Positions 42,805 through 51,534 of a stretch of 64,000 nt of DNA are shown piece after piece. Position numbers and translations under genes: made by a program. The stretch is from Dehalobacterium sp040766325. Its GTDB lineage: Bacteria > Bacillota > Dehalobacteriia > Dehalobacteriales > Dehalobacteriaceae. A model generated the notes under the pieces. The model ran no database searches. It was not told the DNA's origin and saw nothing but the letters and a program-made list of their open reading frames with translations. Position 1 is the first letter of the stretch. Each line of letters begins with the position of its first letter. Location: assembly GCA_040766325.1 (NCBI GenBank), contig JAXGQR010000001.1, forward strand, positions 248,001 through 312,000. The letters run 5' to 3'.

Positions 42805-44112
42805 ATGAGTATGTATGATATTATCAACAAAAAGAAAAATGGCCAGGCTCTTTCCCGTGAAGAAATCGCAATTTGGGTCCGGGGTTTTACGGAAGGTAAT
42901 ATTCCCGATTACCAAGTTGCCGCTTTGTTAATGGCGATTTATTTTCAGGGCTTATCTTTAGACGAAACAAGATTTTTAACCTCTGCCATGATAAAATCTG
43001 GAGAAACGATTGATTTAAGCCAAGTACCGGGCATTAAGAGTGACAAACACAGTACCGGGGGCGTGGGCGATAAAACAACCCTGGTTTTAGCACCTCTTTT
43101 GGCTTCTATGGGCATTATCGTAGCGAAAATGTCCGGTCGGGGACTGGGTTTCACCGGGGGTACCTTGGATAAGCTAGAATCAATCCCCGGTTTTCGGGTG
43201 GATTTATCACCCCAAGAATTCATACATAATCTGCAGCAGACCGGTCTCTCCATCGTCGGTCAAACCGGAAACCTGGTGCCGGCGGATAAAAAAATATATG
43301 CCTTAAGGGATGTAACGGCTACGGTAGATTCCATCCCCTTAATTGCTGCCAGTGTTATGTCCAAAAAAATAGCGGCAGGTGCGGATATCATTGTTCTGGA
43401 TGTTAAATTCGGTTCCGGCGCCTTTATGAAAACGAGAGAACAAGCTGAAAGTTTAGCCCGGATCATGGTGGATATCGGTAAAAAAATGGACAAAAAGGTG
43501 GCCGCAGTTCTCACCGGTATGGAAACTCCTTTGGGTTATGCTGTGGGAAATGCTTTAGAGGTCAAAGAAGCCATTGAGGTCCTAAAGGGGAAAGGTCCCG
43601 AAGATTTAAAAGAAATCTGTGTTTATCTTGCGGGCATCACCCTTTGGCTGGCGGGAAAGGCTGCTGACATAAATAAAGGACAAAGACTTGCCGAAAAACA
43701 TTTGGCGGAAGGCGGGGCATTAGAGAAGTTCCGGGAAATGATTACGGCACAATATGGGAATTATCAAGTAATCTATGACGAAAACTTGCTTCCAGAAGGA
43801 AAGTTGCGTTCTTCATTAATTGCGGATCAGGATGGCTATTTAGGTTCTATGGATACGGAAACCATTGGTCTGGCAGCGATGAAGCTGGGCGCAGGACGTA
43901 GCAAAAAAGAGGATGATATTGATCCTGCGGCTGGAATTGTTTTTAATAAAAAAACGGGAGACTGGGTTAAACAAGGAGAAACCATTGCCATGGTTTATGG
44001 AAATGATGAAAACAAAATTGATGCTGGAATGAACTTGCTAAAAAAATGTATTACATTTCACCAAGAAAAAAGGATCATACCATCTTTGATTGATGGTGTG
44101 GTGATTACCTAA
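42805..44112 (+). CDS. pdp: pyrimidine-nucleoside phosphorylase / thymidine phosphorylase
   Basis: A 435-residue phosphorylase that splits thymidine, uridine or deoxyuridine with phosphate to base + (deoxy)ribose 1-phosphate, the substrate of DeoB. Visible: QALSREEIAIWVRGF, the phosphate-binding KSDKHSTGGVGDKTTLVLAP (about 80-99), MSGRGLGFTGGTLDKLES (about 112-129), and the C-terminal alpha/beta domain. ATG 42805 follows AGGTG. It could be named deoA; substrate breadth cannot be told from sequence. A terminator follows. Confidence 0.94.
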   Translation: MSMYDIINKKKNGQALSREEIAIWVRGFTEGNIPDYQVAALLMAIYFQGLSLDETRFLTSAMIKSGETIDLSQVPGIKSDKHSTGGVGDKTTLVLAPLLASMGIIVAKMSGRGLGFTGGTLDKLESIPGFRVDLSPQEFIHNLQQTGLSIVGQTGNLVPADKKIYALRDVTATVDSIPLIAASVMSKKIAAGADIIVLDVKFGSGAFMKTREQAESLARIMVDIGKKMDKKVAAVLTGMETPLGYAVGNALEVKEAIEVLKGKGPEDLKEICVYLAGITLWLAGKAADINKGQRLAEKHLAEGGALEKFREMITAQYGNYQVIYDENLLPEGKLRSSLIADQDGYLGSMDTETIGLAAMKLGAGRSKKEDDIDPAAGIVFNKKTGDWVKQGETIAMVYGNDENKIDAGMNLLKKCITFHQEKRIIPSLIDGVVIT

Positions 44113-44134
44113 ATGTCTTTTATGTATTTTGATG

Positions 44135-44159
44135 CTGTCTTAACCGGACAGTTTTTTTT
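44135..44159 (+). terminator. terminator after pdp
   Basis: CTGTC / GACAG stem with a short loop followed by eight T. Confidence 0.8.
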
Positions 44160-44338
44160 TGCGCATTTATTATTTTATTCCACTAATGCAAATAAGGAAA
44201 AAAAAGTAATACTAATACTTTGGTTGTCCCAAGGAGATTATCAGGATAAAAATGTTTATAAATAACGTTTTTAATGTATAACTGCTCTTTGTTTTTCATA
44301 AGATTTAATAAGATAGACAACCTAAAAGGAGGATTAGC

Positions 44339-45493
44339 ATGTGGAAAAAAATAGTTTATAATGTGCTGACAATATGTTTAGTTTTATCCTTGTTGCCCAC
44401 TCTTTCTGTTTACGCAAATGAATTAAATATTGAGGGAGAAGCCTGTATTTTGGTGGATGGGAACTCAGGACAGGTTCTTTATCACCATAATGCCGATAAA
44501 AAATGGTTTCCTGCCAGTATTACCAAAATTATGACCATGGTTTTAGCTTTAGAAGCGGTTGAAGAGGGGAGAGCTGCTCTGGAAGATCCCGTTTCCACCA
44601 GCGAATACGCATCCAGTATGGGAGGATCGCAGGTTTATTTGTATCCTGGTGAAACTCGAACGCTTCATGAAATGTTAATTGCCATTGCTGTAGGTTCAGG
44701 AAATGATGCCAGTGTGGCAGTGGCAGAATATTTAGGTGGCAGCAATGAAGGTTTTATAAAGATGATGAACGAAAAAGCTCAAGAATTAGGCATGAAGAAC
44801 ACCAATTTTGTCAACAGTCATGGTCTTCATGATGACAATCATTATACAACGGCCGAAGATATGGCTAAGCTAAGTGTCTATGCTTTAAAAGACCCCAAGA
44901 TGCTGGAATATACTTCGATTTATGAATATGATTTTCGTCCCGAACCAAAGCTGTTAAAACTATGGAACACCAATCGTTTGCTAAAATGGTATGAAGGCTG
45001 TGACGGGTTAAAAACCGGTTCCACAGAAATGGCAAAAAGAAATTTAGTCAGTACCGCGGAAAGAAATAACCTGCGTTTAGTCGGTGTGGTACTAGGTGTC
45101 GGAAAAAAGAATGGCCATTTTACAGAGTCGATGAAATTACTAAATTATGGTTTTAATCAATTTGAATTTTCTTAGCTCTACCCTGCAGGGATGGAATTAA
45201 TCTCGCTTCCTGTGGGTAAGGGAGAAGTGGATCAGGTTGGATTAGCAACTTCACAAAAAGTAGGGACAGTGCAGAAGAAAGGAGAGAAAACGAATCTTAC
45301 GACTAAGGCTACCGCGACAAAATTTATTACAGCGCCAATTAAAAAAGGAGATAAGCTGGGTGAGCTAACCTTATTCAAAGATGGAAAAGAAATTGATAAA
45401 ATTGATTTGGTAGCCAATCAGGATGTAGGGCGGGGAAGCCTCGGCAGGCAGATAATGAAAATGATGCGTCAGGTAGTTTTGGCCCAAAAATAA
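44339..45493 (+). pseudogene. dacF: D-alanyl-D-alanine carboxypeptidase DacF (in-frame TAG)
   Basis: DacF-type penicillin-binding protein. The signal peptide ends near VYANE, then comes the S11 peptidase with WFPASITKIMT (SxxK serine near residue 63), AVGSGNDAS (SxN) and CDGLKTGSTE (KTG). A TAG at 45173-45175 stops the frame after FNQFEFS, but the same frame continues without any shift (LYPAGMELISLPVGKG...) through the PBP5 C-terminal beta domain for another ~105 codons. So the lesion is one substitution, not an indel. The 278-residue product retains all catalytic motifs. DacF is normally forespore-expressed and precedes spoIIA, as here. Confidence 0.88.
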
Positions 45494-45559
45494 AATGGAG
45501 AAAAGTGCAAAGCTAATCCAAATTTGAAAAATAAATAAATCAATTTATTTAGCTTATAA

Positions 45560-45598
45560 AGGCTTGAATCTCATAGACAGGGATTCAAGCCTTTTTTT
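45560..45598 (+). terminator. terminator after dacF
   Basis: AGGCTTGAATC / GATTCAAGCCT, an 11-bp stem with 11-nt loop and seven T. Very strong. Confidence 0.93.
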
Positions 45599-45693
45599 GA
45601 AGAAAGTAATTGTCTGAGAATGCATGAGTGTGGAAAAGTGGCAATAGTTGTCCGCGATCATAAAATATATCAAAGACTAAAGGAGGTTTTACT

Positions 45694-46107
45694 ATGTCCG
45701 GCCATTATCCCAGGTGTGACAAAGAAACAATTGTGCACCAGTTGGTAGAAGTTGAAGCTAGGGTTACCGTTTTACCCCTTGTGAGACCGGGAAAGCCCAA
45801 GGTTTTTTGTATTGATTCCTATATAAGGGAAGATTGTGCAACAGATGAAGAGAAAAGAAAAGATTATTATGAATCTTACGATTCAAGAAAAAGATGTGGA
45901 AAGGAGAAACAATTCTGTACTTTTACTGTAACACAGGTTATTTGTGTAGAGATACCTATTACAATAGGAGCCGATGTTGATGTGGATTCGGGGATTGCCA
46001 GATGTGGCATCGCCGATATCGGACCATGCATATGTTTAGACACAGAAAAACATACCCATGATGATGAGCATGAAGACACAAAAGACAAAACAAAAAGTGA
46101 AGCATGA
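45694..46107 (+). CDS. cysteine-rich protein, possible spore-surface protein
   Basis: A 137-residue protein with nine cysteines and no signal peptide or membrane segment. The central FCTFTVTQVICVEIPITIGADV matches, in pattern, CSFQVSQSICVQVPLTFSA in the protein encoded 140 nt downstream, so the two are paralogous in part. The C-terminus is rich in His, Asp, Glu and Lys. ATG 45694 has AAAGGAGGT upstream. Alternating Cys/Val beta strands of this kind are seen in cross-linked spore coat or exosporium proteins; a role there is inference, helped by the flanking dacF and spoIIA. Confidence 0.65.
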   Translation: MSGHYPRCDKETIVHQLVEVEARVTVLPLVRPGKPKVFCIDSYIREDCATDEEKRKDYYESYDSRKRCGKEKQFCTFTVTQVICVEIPITIGADVDVDSGIARCGIADIGPCICLDTEKHTHDDEHEDTKDKTKSEA

Positions 46108-46246
46108 GAGTATGAAAAACCTGAAAAACTTTCTAATTATTTAAGGAAAACTTTTGGACGTGATCAAAAGAAAATCATGACAACTTGTCCCAGTTATCGA
46201 TGATCAGGCATATATTGTAATATATGAAATGAAAGGCGTGATTCTT

Positions 46247-46978
46247 TTGGCACCATGTAATGATTGTATCAACCCCACAACAGGGTGTGGTCCAACTTTT
46301 GTGAATGAAACAGTATGTGTAGAAGCGACCGTCAGGATTATTCCTGATGTTCAATGTGGAGTAGTGGAAACATTTTGTTCCGGCCCTCCAACGATTGGTT
46401 CTTGTGATGGAACACTTATGCCGGAATGCAGCTTTCAGGTAAGTCAATCCATATGCGTACAAGTTCCCCTGACATTTTCCGCTACCGCTTGTGTAACACC
46501 TAACGGAATTATCTGCAATGAGGATACAATTGCCATCGGACGCTGTCCGGAGTCTGCAGCCGGTTGTACTTTTTCCCAGGGTCACTTTACAACGCATCCG
46601 GACCTTGCCCGGGTACTGGTTGCTTCTTCACCAGAAGGTGTAGTTGTACTGGGTATTGATAATCAAGGTTTAAGTTTTACTGTTACTCCAAGTAATGTTG
46701 AAAGCGTATTTCTCAATGGAGTACCTACTCCGCCGGCACCTGAGGATCCACCCTTTGCCAATCAATATCAACAGCTTTATCAACAACTTCTTGCGGCAAA
46801 TTTAAACGTTTTGAACGGTGCTACCTGTGAAAATGTTGTAAATGCAATAAATGCGGCAAATGATTTCATTGCGAATTCTCCCGAAGGGGGCATGGCAGGG
46901 GCCCCCGGTTTTCAGTCACCTTTGGCAGAATTTAACCGAGGGGAGATGGAAGGATGTCCTGAACATTGTCCGGAATAA
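46247..46978 (+). CDS. cysteine-rich protein, possible spore-surface protein (larger paralogue)
   Basis: A 243-residue protein. The first ~105 residues are cysteine-rich (CNDCINPTTGCGPTFV; ETVCVEATVRIIPDVQCG; CSFQVSQSICVQVPL), the rest is cysteine-poor with a coiled QYQQLYQQLLAANLN stretch and a Cys pair at the end (CPEHCPE). There is no signal peptide. TTG 46247 with AAAGGCGTG upstream is preferred over ATG 46229, which has no ribosome site and would begin with a hydrophobic extension. It shares a motif with the preceding gene. Possibly an exosporium or coat structural protein; not a recognised family. Confidence 0.62.
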   Translation: MAPCNDCINPTTGCGPTFVNETVCVEATVRIIPDVQCGVVETFCSGPPTIGSCDGTLMPECSFQVSQSICVQVPLTFSATACVTPNGIICNEDTIAIGRCPESAAGCTFSQGHFTTHPDLARVLVASSPEGVVVLGIDNQGLSFTVTPSNVESVFLNGVPTPPAPEDPPFANQYQQLYQQLLAANLNVLNGATCENVVNAINAANDFIANSPEGGMAGAPGFQSPLAEFNRGEMEGCPEHCPE

Positions 46979-47028
46979 AGAGAGGGCACTTTTTTGAGCG
47001 GTTAAAGCAATAGCATAAAGGGTAATTT

Positions 47029-47061
47029 AAGAGGATAGCCTTGTTGGGATCCTCTTTTTTT
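47029..47061 (+). terminator. terminator after the cysteine-rich gene pair
   Basis: AAGAGGAT / ATCCTCTT stem with 12-nt loop followed by T-run. Confidence 0.88.
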
Positions 47062-47266
47062 ATGTTAATCCCCATGATGGAAATCCTTTTCATTAGGAAC
47101 TATTTATCAGGGGATAAGAAATCCCCATTGTGAAGAAGAAAATGAAAAATTTATCGGAGGAGAATGTTATAATGTTTTTAAAATTACTTAGCTTAAAATG
47201 ATAAAATGACGTGATTCTGGTTGTTTTGCACACTAACACACGTCTTTTAGGGGGAGGAACCCAAGA

Positions 47267-48749
47267 ATGAAGAAATATATTTTGGCTTTAGATCAGGGAA
47301 CCACCAGCTGTCGAGCAATACTTTTCGATCAGGAAAGCCAAGTTATCGCCAGCGCACAAAAAGAAATCACACAAAAATACCCCCTGCCCGGTTGGGTGGA
47401 ACATGATCCGGGGGAAATCTGGAGCACCCAATATGGAGTTATTGCCGAATTATTGGCGCGTTCTCAAGTAAATATGGATGACATCGCCGGTCTCGGTATT
47501 ACCAATCAGCGAGAAACCACTGTTGTTTGGGATAAGTATACGGGAAAACCGATTACAAACGCCATTGTCTGGCAGTGTCGACGCACTGCCTCCCTCTGTA
47601 ATGAGTTAAAAAGCAGAGGACTGGAGCCCCTCTTTAAGGAAAAAACAGGTTTGCTCCTGGACGCTTATTTTTCGGGAACTAAAATTCGCTGGATTTTAGA
47701 TCATGTAGAAGGGGCGCAACAAAAAGCGGAAAAGGGAGATTTGCTCTTTGGCAATGTGGATTCATGGTTGGTTTGGAATCTAACGAAAGGCCGGATTCAT
47801 GTCACTGATTATTCAAACGCTTCCCGTACCCTGCTCTATAACATAAAGACTCTAGATTGGGATCCGGAATTACTCCAGGTATTAAATATTCCCCGAGCAA
47901 TGCTACCTGAGGTAAAACCCTCCAGCTTTATTTACGGAGAAACAGCTCCCGAATCTTTCTTCGGATATAAAATTCCTATTGCCGGAATTGCAGGAGATCA
48001 GCAAGCTGCTTTATTTGGTCAGACCTGTTTTGACCCGGGCATGGCGAAGAACACCTATGGATCCGGTTGTTTCATGCTACTAAATACCGGGGAAGAAGTC
48101 TATGAATCCCGGCATGGTCTCATCAGCACCATTGCCTGGGGAGCTGATCAAAAGGTTACTTACGCTCTTGAAGGCAGTGTTTTTATCGCCGGCGCCGTGA
48201 TTCAATGGCTCCGGGATGAACTTAAACTGATTGAAACAGCTGCCGATTCCGAGTATTTTGCTGCCAAGGTTCCCGATAACGGCGGTGTTTACGTAGTACC
48301 TGCCTTTACAGGTCTGGGGGCACCTTACTGGGATATGGAGGCGCGAGGAGCCATTTTAGGCCTGACCAGGGGCAGCAACAAGAATCATATTATCCGTGGG
48401 GCCTCGAATCTATGGCATATCAGACAAGGGACATCATTGAAGCAATGGAAGCCGATGCAAAATTGCCCCTTCAGATTCTCAAGGTGGACGGTGGGGCGGT
48501 CACCAACAGTTTGCTGATGCAATTTCAGGCCGATATCTTGGGTGTAGAAGTAGAACGTCCCCAATGTATTGAAACCACAGCCATGGGAGCCGCTTATCTG
48601 GCTGGATTAGCGACAGGTTTTTGGTTGAACAAAAAGAATTACAAGAAAAAGCCAAAGTTGATCGTACCTTCAAACCCCGGATGGAAGAAAGTATGAGAGA
48701 AAAATACTATCAAGGTTGGCAAAAAGCCGTCAGACAGGTGATGGTTTAA
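47267..48749 (+). pseudogene. glpK: glycerol kinase (two frameshifts)
   Basis: Glycerol kinase, about 494 codons when repaired, makes glycerol 3-phosphate. FGGY motifs: YILALDQGTTSCRAILFD, GITNQRETTVVWDK, GIAGDQQAALFGQ, NTYGSGCFMLLNTG. One C is missing at 48402-48403 (GASNLWHI should read GALESMAYQTRDIIEAM) and one G at 48623-48624, after which the frame reads VEQKELQEKAKVDRTFKPRM to the stop at 48749. Both losses are in short homopolymers, so sequencing error is likely. ATG 47267 has GGGGGAGGA upstream. No glpF or glpD adjoins. Confidence 0.92.
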
Positions 48750-48772
48750 ATATCTTCTTTAAAAGACACATA

Positions 48773-48826
48773 GCGACAAGAGTAGTGTTCTTTCTTTGCA
48801 GGATAATAATGTTAAAAAATAGAAAT
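48773..48826 (+). promoter_or_regulatory. candidate sigma-H promoter with degenerate 0A box, spoIIA operon
   Basis: AGGATAA at 48800-48806 and AGAAAT at 48821-48826, separated by 14 nt, fit a sigma-H promoter. GCGACAA at 48773-48779 is a one-mismatch inverted 0A box. In Bacillus spoIIA is driven by sigma-H and Spo0A, so the arrangement fits, but each element alone is weak. Confidence 0.45.
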
Positions 48827-48866
48827 ATTAAATGCATTGGTTAAAATGATAATGGAGGGGCTCATT

Positions 48867-49208
48867 GTGAAGTTGGATTTTAAATATGAAAAGGACAGGC
48901 TATATGCGAGTATTGATGGTGAAATTGATTTATCCGTAGCAGCACATCTGAGACAGGAGTTAGACCAAAATCTGGATAGAAAGCAAGCCCGTCACCTGAT
49001 TCTAGATTTAACTAAGGTAAGTTTTATAGACAGCTCAGGTTTAGGTGTGATTCTAGGAAGATATAAACGGTTATCGGAAATCGGCGGCACAGTTAAAATA
49101 TACGGCGTTAATGATCAGATTGAAAAAATCTTAGAGCTATCCGGTTTCAATCGTATTATGAAAATTAGTACCCAAGGAATTGAAATAAAACTTGGGACCG
49201 ATTTTTGA
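48867..49208 (+). CDS. spoIIAA: anti-sigma F factor antagonist SpoIIAA
   Basis: SpoIIAA, 113 residues, a STAS-domain protein that, unphosphorylated, displaces sigma-F from SpoIIAB. The phosphorylated serine lies in KVSFIDSSGLGVILGRYK (about residues 50-67). GTG 48867 has GGAGGGG 7 nt upstream and gives MKLDFKYEKD; the ATG 48837 frame is untranslated leader. First gene of spoIIAA-AB-AC. Confidence 0.95.
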   Translation: MKLDFKYEKDRLYASIDGEIDLSVAAHLRQELDQNLDRKQARHLILDLTKVSFIDSSGLGVILGRYKRLSEIGGTVKIYGVNDQIEKILELSGFNRIMKISTQGIEIKLGTDF

Positions 49209-49221
49209 GGGGGAAAACAAG

Positions 49222-49659
49222 ATGGAGAAACCAAAAAACAATGTGCTAATACAGTTTAAAAGTGTTCCGGAAAATATTTCTTTGGCCAGGGTACTGGTTG
49301 CATCTATTGGAGCCCAATTTGATTTAACTATTAATGATTTGGATGAATTAAAGGTTGCGGTTTCAGAAGCGGTATCTAATGCCATGATCCACGGATATTT
49401 GAATGATCCGGATAAAGAAGTGGAAATGGAAATAACTTGTTATGAGGAAAAACTGATTATTCGCGTCACCGATTATGGCGTCGGGATCGCCGACGTACAA
49501 TTAGCTTTACAACCTTCTTATTCAACAGAGGATGACCACATGGGACTGGGATTTGTTTTTATACAATCGTTTATGGACAAAATAGATGTTAAATCAGAAT
49601 TAAATCAAGGAACAACAGTAACAATGGTAAAAAATCTGGTGCATCGGCAGGAAAGTTAG
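49222..49659 (+). CDS. spoIIAB: anti-sigma F factor SpoIIAB
   Basis: SpoIIAB, 145 residues, GHKL-fold kinase that binds and inhibits sigma-F and phosphorylates SpoIIAA. ATP-binding boxes: AVSEAVSNAMIHGY (N box), VTDYGVGIADV (G1) and HMGLGFVFIQSFMD (G2). ATG 49222 has GAGGGGG about 9 nt upstream; it begins 13 nt after spoIIAA. Followed 8 nt later by sigF. Confidence 0.95.
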   Translation: MEKPKNNVLIQFKSVPENISLARVLVASIGAQFDLTINDLDELKVAVSEAVSNAMIHGYLNDPDKEVEMEITCYEEKLIIRVTDYGVGIADVQLALQPSYSTEDDHMGLGFVFIQSFMDKIDVKSELNQGTTVTMVKNLVHRQES

Positions 49660-49667
49660 GTGGTAAA

Positions 49668-50483
49668 ATGATACAGAGGTTGTCGGAGATGAATCTCCCG
49701 CGCTTTCCTCTGTTGTCTGAAACGGAAACAAAAATACTACTGCAGAAAACCAGACAAGGAGACGAAGCAGCCCGGGAGCGCTTGATCAATTGCAATTTAA
49801 GACTTGTATTTAATATAGTGCAAAGGTATCAAAACAGAGGTTATGAATTAGAGGACTTATTTCAAATCGGCACTATCGGATTGATGAAGGCGATTGATAA
49901 ATTTGACCCTTCTTTTGAAGTCAAGTTTTCCACCTATGCCGTGCCTATGATTATGGGAGAAATTCGTCGTTTTATGAGGGATGACAGTCCGGTTAAAGTC
50001 AGTCGCTCGTATAAAGAATTGGCCGTGCGCATCTATCGATGCAAAGAAAGTTTAACAAAAAAATTAGGTCGGGAGCCTACCATTGGAGAACTGGCAGAAG
50101 AGCTTTCAGTTTCCTCAGAAGAGATTGTAACTTCATTAGAAGCTATTCAAATGCCCTCATCTATTCATGAAACTGTTTATCAAAATGAGGGAGATCCTAT
50201 TTATCTTCTGGATCAATTAGCTTCGGAAAGCAGTTCCGATAGTAAAATGTTTGAAAATTTGATGTTAAAAGATGTTTTGGCACGTCTCCCTATTAGATTG
50301 AAGGAAGTTATTCTAATGCGTTTTTTTCAAGATCAAACCCAAGTCGAGGTAGCAAAAAAACTAGGGATATCTCAGGTGCAGGTTTCTCGTCTTGAACGTC
50401 TTGCTTTAAAGGAAATCAGATTATTATTAAATGAAAACAAAGAAGATAATATGAAGACAAAGAATAAAAATGAATCGAATTGA
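49668..50483 (+). CDS. sigF: RNA polymerase sigma factor SigF
   Basis: Forespore sigma factor, 271 residues. Region 2 ERLINCNLRLVFNIVQRYQNRG and EDLFQIGTIGLMKAIDKFD, then VKFSTYAVPMIMGEIRRFMR; region 3; region 4 LKEVILMRFFQDQTQVEVAKKLGISQVQVSRLERLAL. A basic, asparagine-rich tail of ~20 residues follows the usual end. ATG 49668 follows AGGTGG. Held by SpoIIAB until after asymmetric division. Could be confused with SigG, but the spoIIA context settles it. Confidence 0.96.
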   Translation: MIQRLSEMNLPRFPLLSETETKILLQKTRQGDEAARERLINCNLRLVFNIVQRYQNRGYELEDLFQIGTIGLMKAIDKFDPSFEVKFSTYAVPMIMGEIRRFMRDDSPVKVSRSYKELAVRIYRCKESLTKKLGREPTIGELAEELSVSSEEIVTSLEAIQMPSSIHETVYQNEGDPIYLLDQLASESSSDSKMFENLMLKDVLARLPIRLKEVILMRFFQDQTQVEVAKKLGISQVQVSRLERLALKEIRLLLNENKEDNMKTKNKNESN

Positions 50484-50503
50484 ATCTTAGGATCATCAGC
50501 TGA

Positions 50504-50575
50504 TGTCTGAATCTGATAGTGATCAACTTTTGCATGAGAAGAGGTTGATCAAGCTCAGGTTCGGACATTTTTTTC
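50504..50575 (+). terminator. long terminator hairpin after sigF
   Basis: TGTCTGAATCTGA (50504-50516) pairs with TCAGGTTCGGACA (50555-50567), and an inner TGATCAAC pairs with GTTGATCA, followed by seven T. An unusually long terminator. Confidence 0.9.
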
Positions 50576-50682
50576 GCCCCTTTTTGTCATTTTTTATGCC
50601 TGGATTCTCATGTATAAGCAAAAAAAGTGGTGGGCAAGATAAATAGAGTAATTTAAAACTCAATTTTAAAAGGAGGTAAAAA

Positions 50683-50889
50683 ATGCAGGTTAAAGTAATC
50701 GAGCTGATCGGAGAATCAAATGATAATTGGAATGATGCCGTGAAACAAGCGGTCAGACAAGCGTCAAAATCTATCCCCAATATCACCGGGGTGGAGGTTT
50801 ATAATTTGACGGCAGGGGTCTCTTCCGGTCGCTTAATTGAATATAAGGCAAACGTTAAGGTAGCTTACAGTGATGAAGGTTCTATTTAA
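50683..50889 (+). CDS. dodecin flavoprotein
   Basis: Dodecin, 68 residues, which assembles into dodecameric shells that store or buffer flavins. The sequence MQVKVIELIGESNDNWNDAV and the conserved VYNLTAGVSSGRLIEYKANV strand are typical. ATG 50683 has AAAGGAGG 7 nt upstream. It has a terminator on each side, so it is a separate unit lying between the spoIIA and spoVA operons. Confidence 0.92.
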   Translation: MQVKVIELIGESNDNWNDAVKQAVRQASKSIPNITGVEVYNLTAGVSSGRLIEYKANVKVAYSDEGSI

Positions 50890-50910
50890 TCGATAAACTT
50901 CATAATAAAG

Positions 50911-50934
50911 AAGCGCTCTAGAGCGCTTTTTTAT
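50911..50934 (+). terminator. terminator after dodecin gene
   Basis: AAGCGCTC / GAGCGCTT near-perfect palindrome followed by T-run. Confidence 0.88.
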
Positions 50935-51035
50935 TATGAAATTGATTTCTGATTGATTTTAAATCCGCCGTTAAAGAATATGGTAGGAAGAAGATGGCAA
51001 TAATATTAATAAATAAATTAAGGGGGGATCGAATA

Positions 51036-51518
51036 TTGCCTCTTAAAAAAAGCAAAATCTTGGACAGCATTGAACAGGCGATTAAAAAAAACCAAGAGAA
51101 AGAATATCAAATGATGGTTCATAATTTAAACCCCAATCCCCCGGTTTTAAGAAATTCTTTAGCTGCATTTGGTGTGGGGGGATTCATCTGTGCCTTTGCC
51201 CAAGTAATTTTGAATATCTTACTTCAAATGGGCATGGGAGAGCAAAATGCCGGTACCGTGACCTTGGTTTTAATGATCTTAATTGGGGCTCTTTTAACGG
51301 GTTTTGGTATTTATGATAATATCGGTAAGTTTGCAGGAGCAGGTTCGATTATCCCTATTACCGGATTTGCCAACACTATTGTTGCCTCAGCCATGGAATG
51401 GAAAAGAGAAGGCTATATTTTCGGGGTTGCGGCAAAGATGTTTACCGTAGCCGGTCCGATTTTAGTTTATGGTACGTTGACTTCCATAATTATCGGCATT
51501 ATTTTCTTAATATTTTAA
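51036..51518 (+). CDS. spoVAC: stage V sporulation protein AC
   Basis: SpoVAC, about 160 residues, a membrane component of the SpoVA channel that moves Ca-dipicolinic acid into the forespore and out at germination; in Bacillus it acts as a mechanosensitive channel. Four hydrophobic segments including FGVGGFICAFAQVILNIL and GFGIYDNIGKFAGAGSIIPITGFANT, a block it shares with SpoVAE. TTG 51036 has GGGGGG about 10 nt upstream and gives the family length (about 150); the ATG 50994 extension is doubtful. First gene of an apparent eight-gene operon. Confidence 0.94.
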   Translation: MPLKKSKILDSIEQAIKKNQEKEYQMMVHNLNPNPPVLRNSLAAFGVGGFICAFAQVILNILLQMGMGEQNAGTVTLVLMILIGALLTGFGIYDNIGKFAGAGSIIPITGFANTIVASAMEWKREGYIFGVAAKMFTVAGPILVYGTLTSIIIGIIFLIF

Positions 51519-51534
51519 GATCGGAGGTACACTA

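Noticed and set aside
45173..45175. TAG in dacF as a pyrrolysine codon
   Set aside because: No pyl gene is visible and TAG ends several normal genes; kept only as a low-probability alternative.
46175..46597. 140-residue minus-strand ORF over the cysteine-rich gene
   Set aside because: Shadow frame, Cys/Thr-rich by complement only, no ribosome site.
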